Source: Mycolicibacterium tusciae | GTDB lineage: Bacteria; Actinomycetota; Actinomycetes; Mycobacteriales; Mycobacteriaceae | Assembly (NCBI RefSeq): GCF_002086795.1 | Contig: NZ_MVIM01000019.1 | Span: 43,043 to 107,042, forward strand | Direction: 5' to 3' | Length of the DNA stretch: 64,000 nucleotides | Part shown: positions 1 through 7,887 of the stretch, piece after piece | How positions within the stretch are numbered: the first letter of the stretch is position 1 | Layout: each line of letters begins with the position of its first letter | Program-made: the position numbers and the translations under genes | The notes under the pieces: generated by a model | What the model was told of the DNA's origin: nothing | Seen by the model: the letters and a program-made list of their open reading frames with translations, nothing else | Databases searched by the model: none

Positions 1-291
1 GTGTTCCCGGATGACGGCCATGTCGATGTTGGAGCCGCCGCGGCCGCCGAACTGCGACGGCAGGCCGTAGCGCAGCCAACCGGCCGCATCGGCACGCCTG
101 CGCATCTCGCCGAGCAGGTCCTCCCATTCCCGCCGCGGGATGCCGCCGTTCTCCCAGTCGGTGCGGGCGTACTCCCGGCGCTGGTCGAAATACTGCATGT
201 TCTCGCGTTCCAGCGGCTTGATCTCCGTTTCGATGAACGCATCCATCTCGGCGAGCAGGCCCGGAAGATGCTCCGGGAGGGCGAAATCCAC
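1..291 (-). CDS. Acyl-CoA dehydrogenase, N-terminal part (cut by window edge)
   Basis: The first 97 codons of an acyl-CoA dehydrogenase are visible; the rest lies left of the window. Read from GTG at 291, the protein opens MDFALPEHLPGLLAEMDAF and reaches a FGGRGGSNIDMAVIREH stretch, which fits the helical N-terminal domain of the FadE family. A GGAG ribosome site sits 5 nt before the GTG. The gene is 25 nt downstream of the TetR gene on the same strand and is probably the last visible member of the operon that begins at 5343. The family oxidises acyl-CoA thioesters using FAD; the substrate here cannot be told. Confidence 0.8.
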   Translation of the reverse strand, partial: MDFALPEHLPGLLAEMDAFIETEIKPLERENMQYFDQRREYARTDWENGGIPRREWEDLLGEMRRRADAAGWLRYGLPSQFGGRGGSNIDMAVIREH

Positions 292-316
292 TGTTTCTCC
301 TTAGCGTCCTGGGTCT

Positions 317-928
317 CTAGAACCCGTACAGCGTCTTCTTCCAAATCCTCGACAGCGTGGCGATTGCGTCCTCGTCACTCATCTCCAGCCCGAGACCGGA
401 TGTGCCGACGAATACGGTGGTGAAGTTCTCGAACAGCAGCGCGATCGCCGCGGCGGTGTGCTCGGGATGCAGTTCGCTACCGTGTCCCTGTTCCTGGGCA
501 CGGCGCACCGAGGCGGCGACGATGTCGATGCCGAAGCGGCGGAACTCGTTCTGCACCGCGGCGAAGCGGGGCTGCGTGGCCGCGAGTTGGGCGACCGCGA
601 TCATGATCCCGATGTTCTGCTTGAACATGTTCCAGTAGCCGGTGACCACGGTGCGAAAGAACGCATCGTCGTCCGGGGATTCCGGCAGCTCGACGCGCAG
701 TCCGGACGGCGCGACCACCTCGTGCAGGAAGGACTCTGCGAGCACGGCCAGCAGATCTTCCTTGTCGGCGAAGTAGCGGTAGAACGCCGCGGGTGATTTG
801 CCGGCCGCCGACGTGATGTCACCGAGGGTGGTGCCGTGAAAGCCGCGCTCGGCGAAGAGCTTCCGGGCGGCCTGCTCGATGGCCTCCCTGGTCTGGCGGC
901 CCTTGGCGCTCAGCGTCTCGACGGGCAC
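317..928 (-). CDS. TetR/AcrR-family transcriptional regulator
   Basis: A 203-residue protein with a typical TetR N-terminal helix-turn-helix: residues about 10-55 contain TREAIEQAARKLFAERG, GTTLGDITSAAG and AAFYRYFADKEDLL. The C-terminal half is the usual divergent ligand-binding domain. It lies inside a reverse-strand operon, 2 nt after the lyase gene and before an acyl-CoA dehydrogenase, so it probably controls that operon. The obvious operator is the palindrome at 5375-5394 ahead of the operon's first gene; that link is inference. The ligand is unknown, though an acyl-CoA or aromatic intermediate would fit the neighbours. Confidence 0.9.
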   Translation of the reverse strand: MPVETLSAKGRQTREAIEQAARKLFAERGFHGTTLGDITSAAGKSPAAFYRYFADKEDLLAVLAESFLHEVVAPSGLRVELPESPDDDAFFRTVVTGYWNMFKQNIGIMIAVAQLAATQPRFAAVQNEFRRFGIDIVAASVRRAQEQGHGSELHPEHTAAAIALLFENFTTVFVGTSGLGLEMSDEDAIATLSRIWKKTLYGF

Positions 929-930
929 GG

Positions 931-1839
931 CTAGGTGTCGAGAATCCGGTCGCCGGCGCGCAACAGCGAGCTCGGTAGGTCGTGCCCGACGACCTTTTGC
1001 GCGACGCGCGCGGCGGCGATGGCGCCCTCCAGGTCGACATCGACGCCAATCTTGCTGTCCCGTAACAGGTAAACCAGGTCTTCGGCGGCGATGTTGCCGC
1101 TGGCGCCCGGCGCGAACGGACAGCCGCCAAGCCCGCCGACCGACGCGTCCAACCGGGTGATACCGGCCTCGACCGCGGCGTAGGCACTGGCCAGTCCGGC
1201 ACCGCGAGTGTTGTGGAAATGCGCCCCCAGCGGGATGTCACCGATGAGGGGACGAACCTGCGCCACCAGAGCGCTGACCCGGCGCGGGGTGGTGGTGCCG
1301 ATGGTGTCGGCGATCGCGAGGCGATCGGCGCCGTCGTCGCGGGCGGCGGTCACGATGTCCAACACTCGTTGCGCGGGTGTTGGGCCGTCGAATGGGCAGT
1401 CCCACGCCGTGGCGATGATGACCTCGACGGTGACCCCGCTGTCGTGGGCGATCGAGACGATCTCGGGAATCTGCGCCGTGGCTTCCGCCGTGGTGCGACC
1501 TACGTTCGCTTGGCTGTGGCCGTCGGCGGCCGACACCACGTACTCGATCGACCGCAAACCCGCCGCGATTGCGCGCTTGGCGCCGTTGGGGCTGGCCACC
1601 AGCGCCGAGAACTCGATGTCTCCGAAGTTGTGCAGCTCGGCGGCGAGCTCAGCCGCGTCGGCCAGCGCGGGCACCTTCGACGGCGAGACGAACGCCGTCG
1701 CCTCCATCTCCCGCACGCCGGTGGCGGCGACGGCCGCGAGTAGTTCGAGCTTGGCCGACAACGGAATCGGATCCTCGATCTGTAGTCCGTCGCGCAGTGA
1801 GACGTCGCGAATGTCGACATGTGTCGGAAGCACACTCAT
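931..1839 (-). CDS. Hydroxymethylglutaryl-CoA lyase family protein
   Basis: A 302-residue TIM-barrel lyase of the HMG-CoA lyase/DRE-TIM family. Visible hallmarks are VSLRDGLQ near residue 13 (catalytic Arg and metal-binding Asp), GAHFHNTRG near residue 205 (metal-binding HxH) and VGGLGGCPFAPGASGN near residue 233, which carries the family's active-site Cys. The family splits 3-hydroxy-3-methylglutaryl-CoA or related 3-hydroxyacyl-CoAs to acetyl-CoA plus a keto acid. The gene overlaps the CoA-transferase stop by 4 nt, so the two are probably translationally coupled. In this operon (CoA-transferase, acyl-CoA dehydrogenase) a branched-chain or aromatic-derived acyl-CoA is a reasonable substrate; leucine breakdown is the alternative. 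Confidence 0.88.
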   Translation of the reverse strand: MSVLPTHVDIRDVSLRDGLQIEDPIPLSAKLELLAAVAATGVREMEATAFVSPSKVPALADAAELAAELHNFGDIEFSALVASPNGAKRAIAAGLRSIEYVVSAADGHSQANVGRTTAEATAQIPEIVSIAHDSGVTVEVIIATAWDCPFDGPTPAQRVLDIVTAARDDGADRLAIADTIGTTTPRRVSALVAQVRPLIGDIPLGAHFHNTRGAGLASAYAAVEAGITRLDASVGGLGGCPFAPGASGNIAAEDLVYLLRDSKIGVDVDLEGAIAAARVAQKVVGHDLPSSLLRAGDRILDT

Positions 1840-3041
1840 AACACGCCCTCCTCTGCCAGCTTCATGATCTCGGCGTGGCTGCGGCCCAGCAGATCACCGT
1901 AGATCTCGTCATTGTGCTGGCCTGGCCGGGCCGAGCCGGCGTTACGAATCGTGCCCGGCGTATCCGAAAGTACCGGTATCACCCCGGGACCCTTGATGTT
2001 TCGCCCGATGCGTTCGTCCCAGTGGTCGGCGATCATCCCGCGGGCCTGCAGCTGCGGATCCTCGACGACCTCGGCGACGGTGTTGATGGGTCCGCTTATC
2101 ACCCCGGCTTCTGAGAGGGTGGCGATGATGTCGGCGGGCTGACGGGTGACCGCCCAGTCGCCGATGATCTTGTCGAGCTCATCCTGATTGCGGCCGCGGG
2201 CAACGTGAGTGACGAATCGGTCGTCGGTGGCGAGTTCCGGTTGTCCCATCGCGGCGCACAGCCGACGGAACACGGTGTCCTGGTTGGCGGCGATCACGAC
2301 CCAGCTGCCGTCGGCGGTCGGGTAGATGTTCGACGGGGCGATACCCTCCAAACGGGTGCCGGACGGCCCGCGGATCACGCCGCCCACATCGTAGTCCGGA
2401 ATGGTGGATTCCTGTACGGCCAAACAGGATTCGGTGAGAGCAGCGTCGACGACCTGTCCCTTGCCGGTGACCGAGCGTCGATACAGCGCGGCCAGAGCGC
2501 CCTGGGCGGCGAACATCCCGGCCAGGCTGTCGCCGAGCGAGAGGGCGAGTCGCGGGGGCGGACCGCCTGGGAACCCGTTCATATGCCGCAGGCCACTGGC
2601 CGCCTCGGCGACCGACGCGTAACCGGCCTTGTGCGCCTCGGGTCCGGTCTGCCCGTAGCCGGAGACCCGTACCAGGATGATGCCCTGGTTGCGTTCACGC
2701 AGCAGGTTGTAGCCGAGGTTCCACTTCTCCAGCGTGCCGGGCCGGAAATTCTCCACGATGATGTCGGAGCGCTCGACGAGCTCCAGGAACAGTTCGCGCC
2801 CGGCATCCTCGCGCAGGTTCAGCGTGACGGCCTTCTTGTTGCGCGCGTGCACGGTCCAGAAGAAATGGTGGCCGTCGAGTTCGGCCTGCCCCCAGGTGCG
2901 CAACGGATCGGGGGCCCCCGGCGGCTCGATCTTGATGACCTCGGCCCCCATGTCACCGAGCAGCCGGCCGGCGAACGGTCCGGAAATCAGCGTGCCGACC
3001 TCGATAACGCGGATGCCGTCGAGCGGGCCGGTGACAGTCAT
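1836..3041 (-). CDS. CaiB/BaiF-family (class III) CoA-transferase
   Basis: A 401-residue protein of the usual family length. Near residue 16 it shows the nucleotide/CoA-binding start VGTLISGPFAGRLLGDMGAEVIKIEPP, here cited only as a region. It has the NFRPGTLEKWNLGY stretch near residue 97 and the catalytic Asp in LSLGDSLAG near residue 167. The family moves CoA between carboxylic acids through an aspartyl-CoA thioester. It overlaps the alpha/beta hydrolase upstream and the lyase downstream by 4 nt each, indicating one transcript. It probably activates the acid handled by the lyase and FadE of the same operon. Confidence 0.92.
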   Translation of the reverse strand: MTVTGPLDGIRVIEVGTLISGPFAGRLLGDMGAEVIKIEPPGAPDPLRTWGQAELDGHHFFWTVHARNKKAVTLNLREDAGRELFLELVERSDIIVENFRPGTLEKWNLGYNLLRERNQGIILVRVSGYGQTGPEAHKAGYASVAEAASGLRHMNGFPGGPPPRLALSLGDSLAGMFAAQGALAALYRRSVTGKGQVVDAALTESCLAVQESTIPDYDVGGVIRGPSGTRLEGIAPSNIYPTADGSWVVIAANQDTVFRRLCAAMGQPELATDDRFVTHVARGRNQDELDKIIGDWAVTRQPADIIATLSEAGVISGPINTVAEVVEDPQLQARGMIADHWDERIGRNIKGPGVIPVLSDTPGTIRNAGSARPGQHNDEIYGDLLGRSHAEIMKLAEEGVL

Positions 3042-4246
3042 GTCGAAAACTCGTGCCTGTGTAGCCAGTCGGTGCAGATGCCGACAGCCTCGCGCAGCGT
3101 GCCGCGCTGGTCGGGTCCGGAGTAGTAATGGTTCGCGCCGGGGATCTGGTACATCTCCTTGTCAGGATGCCCGATCGCGCTGAACAGGCGCTGGGTGTGG
3201 CTGGGTGTGCACGCGTCATCGGCCATGTTTCCGATGACCAGCGTGGGCACCGCGATGTCGGGGCCGCACTTGACCGCATCACCGTTGGCGTCGTCGAAGC
3301 TCCATTGCGAGAGCCAGCTGCGCAGCGTGCAGAACCGGGCCAATCCGACGGGACTGTTGTTCACCACCTGAGGATCGCCTAAATAGCACTGTCCGGGGGT
3401 GCGTTCGTTCGGATCGACCGTGGGGTCGAGCCACCGCGGGTCAGCCATGGTGCCGTGCACGACGAACGCGAACTCGTCCTCGGGACGGCCCTGCGCCTTC
3501 AAGTCGGCCAGTTTGCCTTTGACCCACTTGGTGATTCGGCGATTGCGTGCGATCTGGGCGGCACGGTAGCGCTCGAGAAACTCGGCGGTGTAGGGCGGCT
3601 GGTTCGGGTTGTCGGGGTTGTACAGGTCCAAATCGGGGTCGCGGTTGGACGGGTCGGACTCGTCGAGGATCGACGCGTCCAGCCATTCGGTCATCGTGCC
3701 GTGGCGGCTGACGTGTGCGGCCAGCAGCATGATGCCGTCGGCCGGGATCAGGCCGAGCTCGGTGAGGTCGGGGCCGTCACCGGAGGGGCTGGCAGTCACG
3801 GTCGGGTGCTGAGCCTGCTGTTGATAGAACACCGACAGCGATCCGCCGCCGCTCCACCCGGCGAGGACCACCTTCGAGTAGCCCAGCCGGTTCTTGGCGT
3901 CCTTGATGCACTCGCCCAGGTCCTCGACCACCTTCTCCATCAGCAGCGCGGAGTCGGTGCCGCGGAAGCGGCTGTTGCAGTAGATGACGTGGTGCCCCGC
4001 GCGGGCGAGCGCGTTCATCATCGGCAGGTAGGCACCTCCGCCGATGGGATGCATGAACACCAGCACGGTGTCGCTCGGCTTGTCTTTCGGCCGCAGCAGG
4101 TGGCTTTCCAGCACGACGAGCTCGGCGACGCCGCCGTACACGTCGCGGACGCCCGAATTGTTGGCATAGGCAACCAGATAGGGGATTCGGTCGTACTCGT
4201 GCTTCACGGCGGTGTCCCCTGCCCTTCGGGCGTGAGCCCTCATCAA
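3038..4246 (-). CDS. Alpha/beta hydrolase of the acyl-CoA operon
   Basis: A 402-residue alpha/beta hydrolase. The nucleophile elbow is GWSGGG near residue 130, a candidate acid is in GNMADDACTPSH, and the probable catalytic His is in PGANHYYSGP near the C-terminus. No signal peptide is visible, so it should be cytoplasmic. An ATG at 4246 overlaps the stop of the preceding dioxygenase gene. However, GTG at 4207 is preceded at 7 nt by a strong GGGGA site and gives a more conventional start (VKHEYDRIPY), so the shorter form may be real. Its place between a ring-cleavage-type dioxygenase and a CoA-transferase suggests an ester, lactone or C-C hydrolase in one pathway; the substrate is not known. 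Confidence 0.85.
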   Translation of the reverse strand: MMRAHARRAGDTAVKHEYDRIPYLVAYANNSGVRDVYGGVAELVVLESHLLRPKDKPSDTVLVFMHPIGGGAYLPMMNALARAGHHVIYCNSRFRGTDSALLMEKVVEDLGECIKDAKNRLGYSKVVLAGWSGGGSLSVFYQQQAQHPTVTASPSGDGPDLTELGLIPADGIMLLAAHVSRHGTMTEWLDASILDESDPSNRDPDLDLYNPDNPNQPPYTAEFLERYRAAQIARNRRITKWVKGKLADLKAQGRPEDEFAFVVHGTMADPRWLDPTVDPNERTPGQCYLGDPQVVNNSPVGLARFCTLRSWLSQWSFDDANGDAVKCGPDIAVPTLVIGNMADDACTPSHTQRLFSAIGHPDKEMYQIPGANHYYSGPDQRGTLREAVGICTDWLHRHEFST

Positions 4247-5343
4247 TGCTGCCCCAGGTCGTTGGCCAGTACTTCGTCGGACGGGATGAGTCTGCGTCGC
4301 GTGTCGATGGCGATCACCGACCAGTCGACCTTGTCGTAGTCATCGAACTTGCGGCGGGCCCGCTCGCGTGCCTTCTCTGGCGCACCGTGGTGAACCCCTT
4401 GCGGCGCATGGGAAACCAAGCCGGGCGGCATCGGGATCCCGTACAGCGATCCACCGTGGAAGAACGCGATCTCGTCGAAGTCGACGTTGCGGTGATACCA
4501 CGGCGTGCGCTCGGTGCCCGGCACGCTTTCGGCGGGCTTGGGCAGGAAGTTCATCACGTAGACGCCGGTGGCCTCCATGAACAGATGCACCGTGGGTGGC
4601 AGGTGCACGCTGTTCGACGTCACGACGTTGTAGTCCTCGATGTTGAAGGTGAAGGCGAAATTGTCGCCGCGCCAGCCCTCCACGTCGAGCGGATGATGTT
4701 GGTAGAAAAGAGAAGTCGGGCCACCTTCGTGAACAAGCCGGACCTCGTACTCGTCACGCCCATCGTCGTCGATGGGCGACGCCTCCGGGATGACGGCCTG
4801 CGATGGATCGAAGGGAAAGTGCCGACCCAGGTACCCCGGTGCCGGCACCCGGAACTCGTCGGTGGCCTGGATCATGAGCAGCGTGGATGCCCCATTTTCG
4901 CTGTCGGGAACCTGACGGAACGTGCACGCCTTCGGGATGTAGACCCAGTCGCCCTCGCGGTAGCGCAGCGGGCCGAACTCCGTCTCCAGCAGACCCGAAC
5001 CCTTGTGGACGAAGCTGAGCAGGTCTCCGTCGACGTAGCGGACGAAGAACGGCATCGGCTCGGTACGCCGCGACAGCATGACGAGGCAGTCGGCATTGCT
5101 GAACATCAGCAGTGGGCCGCCGGCGGCGTCGCTGGCGTCGCCGGGTTTGAGCTCCGAGGACAGCACGTCGACGGGTCGCAGCGGGCCGACCGAGCGGAAC
5201 GCCGTCGGGTCGTTGCGGCGATACATGTTCGCCGTGCGGCCGGTGAAGCCGCCGCGCCCGAGCTCGTCGTCTTTCAGCCCATCCAGATCGGCGTGCAGGC
5301 GTCGGGGAGTACGGCCTTTTCGCAGGTGAACAAAGGATTCCAT
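4243..5343 (-). CDS. hmgA: Homogentisate 1,2-dioxygenase-like cupin protein
   Basis: A 366-residue protein resembling homogentisate 1,2-dioxygenase but shorter than the usual 430-445 residues. Near residue 295 it has TPWYHRNVDFDE, matching the family's YHRN...E iron-ligand block, followed by SHAPQGVHHGAPE, which should supply the last His ligand. Homogentisate dioxygenase opens the ring of homogentisate to maleylacetoacetate. No maleylacetoacetate isomerase or fumarylacetoacetase lies nearby; the partners are a hydrolase, a CoA-transferase and a lyase, so the true substrate may differ. It is the first gene of the operon, 32 nt behind a palindromic operator. Confidence 0.8.
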   Translation of the reverse strand: MESFVHLRKGRTPRRLHADLDGLKDDELGRGGFTGRTANMYRRNDPTAFRSVGPLRPVDVLSSELKPGDASDAAGGPLLMFSNADCLVMLSRRTEPMPFFVRYVDGDLLSFVHKGSGLLETEFGPLRYREGDWVYIPKACTFRQVPDSENGASTLLMIQATDEFRVPAPGYLGRHFPFDPSQAVIPEASPIDDDGRDEYEVRLVHEGGPTSLFYQHHPLDVEGWRGDNFAFTFNIEDYNVVTSNSVHLPPTVHLFMEATGVYVMNFLPKPAESVPGTERTPWYHRNVDFDEIAFFHGGSLYGIPMPPGLVSHAPQGVHHGAPEKARERARRKFDDYDKVDWSVIAIDTRRRLIPSDEVLANDLGQH

Positions 5344-5374
5344 GGTGTCTCCATCGACAATGGGCGAGCCAAAC

Positions 5375-5394
5375 TAAAACTGAGGTTAGTTTTA
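5375..5394. promoter_or_regulatory. Palindromic operator upstream of the hmgA-like operon
   Basis: TAAAACTGAGGTTAGTTTTA is a near-perfect inverted repeat: 7-base arms TAAAACT/AGTTTTA plus an inner A/T match. It stands 32 bases before the dioxygenase start and after the end of the Ddn-like gene, in an A+T-rich island unusual for this genome. This shape suits a TetR-family dimer. The TetR encoded at 317-928 in the same operon is the natural candidate; that assignment is inference. Confidence 0.7.
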
Positions 5395-5419
5395 CTTTTA
5401 GGCGCGGGTCAACCCCGGA

Positions 5420-5809
5420 TCAACTCTTGAGGTCGACCCGGATGGTCAGCAGGTTGGTGCCGAAGGTCCGCACGCCGAAGCTGTTGAACTGGGGCAACGA
5501 GCGCAGTCGTGCCTGCGGGTCGTCGTCGGGCACCAGGTGGGCCGTGCCGCGATGCCACTTGCCGTTGATCCGGACGCGGACGTTCGGATTCGCCTGGATG
5601 TTCTTGACGTACTGCGATTTGTCTCCGAATTCCGAGACGAACCAGAACTGGTCGCCTTCGCGGCGTCCGCCCAGCGGCGTGCGGCGGGGCTCACCGGTCT
5701 TGCGGCCAGTGGTTTCCAGCAGCGTCTGGAACGGCATCAACCGCATCATTCGGTTGGCGACGTTCTTCTGGAAGGTTTTCGTGATTCGATCACGCAAATC
5801 GTCGGCCAT
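5420..5809 (-). CDS. Deazaflavin (F420)-dependent nitroreductase-family protein (DUF385/Ddn-like)
   Basis: A 129-residue small split-barrel protein of the Ddn/DUF385 family, expanded in mycobacteria. The signature LLETTGRKTGEPRRTPLG lies near residue 30, followed by SEFGDKSQYVKNIQANPNV, typical of F420- or flavin-binding members. It sits 12 nt after the flavin monooxygenase stop and is read in the same direction, so the two are probably co-transcribed. The family reduces quinones, enones and nitroaromatics or acts as a fatty-acid-binding protein; the substrate cannot be told from sequence. Confidence 0.88.
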   Translation of the reverse strand: MADDLRDRITKTFQKNVANRMMRLMPFQTLLETTGRKTGEPRRTPLGGRREGDQFWFVSEFGDKSQYVKNIQANPNVRVRINGKWHRGTAHLVPDDDPQARLRSLPQFNSFGVRTFGTNLLTIRVDLKS

Positions 5810-5821
5810 GATTCCCCTTTG

Positions 5822-6994
5822 TTAGACCATCGCGGTGCGCGAGACCTTCATGCCCAGTGTGAGCGCTCCGGCGAGTTCGCGACTGGTGTCGTAGTCGAAC
5901 ACCACATGACCGGCAAGAACATCGACGTCGCGCTTGATGCGCTGCAGCGGATTGTCGGCGAAGTGAACGCTGGCGCCGGACGCCTCCAGCAGATCGGCGA
6001 TCACCGACCGCGACTCGTGCACGATGTGCGCGGCGGCGAGGCGGGCCTCGGCCCGCACCGGCCGCGGCACCGGGTTACCCGACGCGACAACGTCTTCGAT
6101 ATTTCCGACGGTGTCGGCGAGCAGCCCGCGCAGCGCGCGCAGCCGGACCCGCGCCTCGCCAAGCCGTGCCTGTGCCAGCGGTTTGTCCTTCTGCGCGACG
6201 CCTTCGTACGCGAGGATGCGCTCGCCGAGCCGCTCGGCGTAGATCTCCGCGACGCGCTCGGCGCTGCCCAGCGCCGGCATGGCCGCCAACAGCGACAGGG
6301 CGGGCACCATCGGCCACCGGTAGGTGTCGGCGTCGTGCAGTCCGGCGCCCGGCGCGGTGCCGGAATAGATGTCGGCCACGCGGACGAGACGGTGATGGGG
6401 GACGAACGCATCGGCGATGACCACGTCATTGGACCCGGTGGCCCGCATGCCGTCGGTGTGCCAGACGTCCTCGATGCGGACGTCGGAGATCGGCAGTAGG
6501 GCCAACGCCGGATAAATGGCGGCCGGATCCCCCTCGGGGCCGCAGATCGCGCCCACCATGATCCAGTTGCCGTCCATCACGCCCGTCGCCCACGACCACC
6601 GGCCGGTCAGTCGGATGCCGTCGCCGGTCGGCACCCCCCGGCCCGTCGGCGCCAGGGGCGCCGGCGCGAGGAACGGACGCGTGGCGAACGCCTCCTCTTG
6701 GGCGCGTTCGTCGAACAGGGCAAGCATCCAGTTGTGCAGGGCATAGAAGCCAAGCGTCCACGCGCTCGACGCACAGCCGTGCGCCATCCGCCGAACCGGA
6801 TCGAGGATCGACGGCCACTCGGCCTGCTGACCGCCGAAGCGCGCGGGCACCAGGAGTTCGGTAAAGCCCGAAGCGGTGAGGTCGGCGACCGTCTCGGCAG
6901 GTAGGCGGCGCATCCGCTCGGCTTCCTGCGCGCGCTCGGCCAGCCGGGCGACAAAATCGGGGGTGATGGCCGGGGTGGCCGAAACCGCGGTCAT
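5822..6994 (-). CDS. Acyl-CoA dehydrogenase-fold flavin monooxygenase (HsaA/HpaH-like)
   Basis: A 390-residue protein of the acyl-CoA dehydrogenase superfamily branch that contains flavin-dependent hydroxylases such as HsaA. Typical blocks are LLVPARFGG near residue 53, GCASSAWTLGFYALHNWMLA near 78, RWSWATGVMDGNWIMVGA near 137 and DVWHTDGMRATGSND near 180. Members use reduced flavin to hydroxylate aromatics or sulfur compounds rather than oxidising acyl-CoA. A separate flavin reductase is normally required and none is adjacent; the Ddn-like neighbour might serve, which is speculation. The gene starts behind the palindrome at 7008-7025. Confidence 0.82.
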   Translation of the reverse strand: MTAVSATPAITPDFVARLAERAQEAERMRRLPAETVADLTASGFTELLVPARFGGQQAEWPSILDPVRRMAHGCASSAWTLGFYALHNWMLALFDERAQEEAFATRPFLAPAPLAPTGRGVPTGDGIRLTGRWSWATGVMDGNWIMVGAICGPEGDPAAIYPALALLPISDVRIEDVWHTDGMRATGSNDVVIADAFVPHHRLVRVADIYSGTAPGAGLHDADTYRWPMVPALSLLAAMPALGSAERVAEIYAERLGERILAYEGVAQKDKPLAQARLGEARVRLRALRGLLADTVGNIEDVVASGNPVPRPVRAEARLAAAHIVHESRSVIADLLEASGASVHFADNPLQRIKRDVDVLAGHVVFDYDTSRELAGALTLGMKVSRTAMV

Positions 6995-7007
6995 GATCGC
7001 GACGCTA

Positions 7008-7025
7008 CCATACTATTTGGTATGG
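7008..7025. promoter_or_regulatory. Palindromic operator CCATAC-N6-GTATGG
   Basis: CCATACTATTTGGTATGG is an exact 6-base inverted repeat with a 6-base spacer. It lies 14 nt upstream of the monooxygenase start (6994) and just after the end of the TetR gene (7057). The TetR at 7057-7614 is the likely binder, repressing the monooxygenase/Ddn pair; the pairing is inferred from position. Confidence 0.65.
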
Positions 7026-7056
7026 AAACTGTGCCGTTCGCGGCTTGCTGGCCTGG

Positions 7057-7614
7057 TCAGCGCGTCAGCATGATGTCGAGGAAGCGTTCGCGCCGCGCGG
7101 CGCCTCGGGCGCTGGGTTTCGCCCCGGACAGATGCAGGAAGCCGATTCCGACCGCAAAAGTGGCGGTTGCGCGCAGGTCAGCCTCCTCGGCATCGAACCC
7201 GTAGTCGAGAAATGCCTGCCGCACCGCGGCAAGGACACGCCGGTCCGCGGCGCGGACGCTGGCGGCCACCCCCTCGTCGGTGCGGGCCCATTCCCGCATT
7301 GCGCGCTCCAGCGTCCAATGCCGAGCGTCAACCAGCGTTGTCATCATTTGCGAGAGCCGCTCCCGGGCAGGCGCGTCGTTCGACGCGCCGAAGTGGCGCC
7401 GTTCCTCGTCTCTGGAGGCGCCCCACGCGTCGACCAGCGCGACGCGATAGCTCGCGATATCAGCGAAATGCCAGTAAAAGCTGCCTTTGGTGACGCCCAG
7501 GCGGGTGCACAACCGGTCAACCTTCAGCGACTTGATACCTTCTTCGGCAAGGACCGCATAGCCGGCCTGGAGCCAGTCCTCCACAGCCAGGCGAGTGGCG
7601 CGAGCCTTTGCCAT
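7057..7614 (-). CDS. TetR/AcrR-family transcriptional regulator
   Basis: A TetR regulator of 185 residues from ATG at 7614 (MAKARATRLAVEDWLQ). The helix-turn-helix reads VDRLCTRLGVTKGSFYWHFADIASY near residues 30-55. A longer reading frame continues upstream to 7677, but MAKARA is the usual type of start for this subgroup. The C-terminal domain has no diagnostic ligand motif. It is transcribed toward the monooxygenase operon and ends 63 nt before that gene's start, with the 18-bp palindrome in the gap, consistent with a local repressor. Confidence 0.9.
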   Translation of the reverse strand: MAKARATRLAVEDWLQAGYAVLAEEGIKSLKVDRLCTRLGVTKGSFYWHFADIASYRVALVDAWGASRDEERRHFGASNDAPARERLSQMMTTLVDARHWTLERAMREWARTDEGVAASVRAADRRVLAAVRQAFLDYGFDAEEADLRATATFAVGIGFLHLSGAKPSARGAARRERFLDIMLTR

Positions 7615-7887
7615 AACCAGAAGCCTACGGTGCCAATGGCCGGTCATGTCGGCATCGACACCAGACAGAATGTTCACAGGAATCTCGCCGACGCCGCCGG
7701 TCGGACTTTCTCCTCGCGCTGGTCACATGTTTTACTGCACACGCGACAACTGAAATTTTCTCGGTCCGCTCCATGGGCCACAGGGCTCAGTCGAGCGGGC
7801 ACGACAACGCAGCAATCCGCTGCGCTGTCGATGACGATTGCTTGATCGTGGGAAAAGCGGAAACCGGAAGATGGATGGGTTTGCAGT

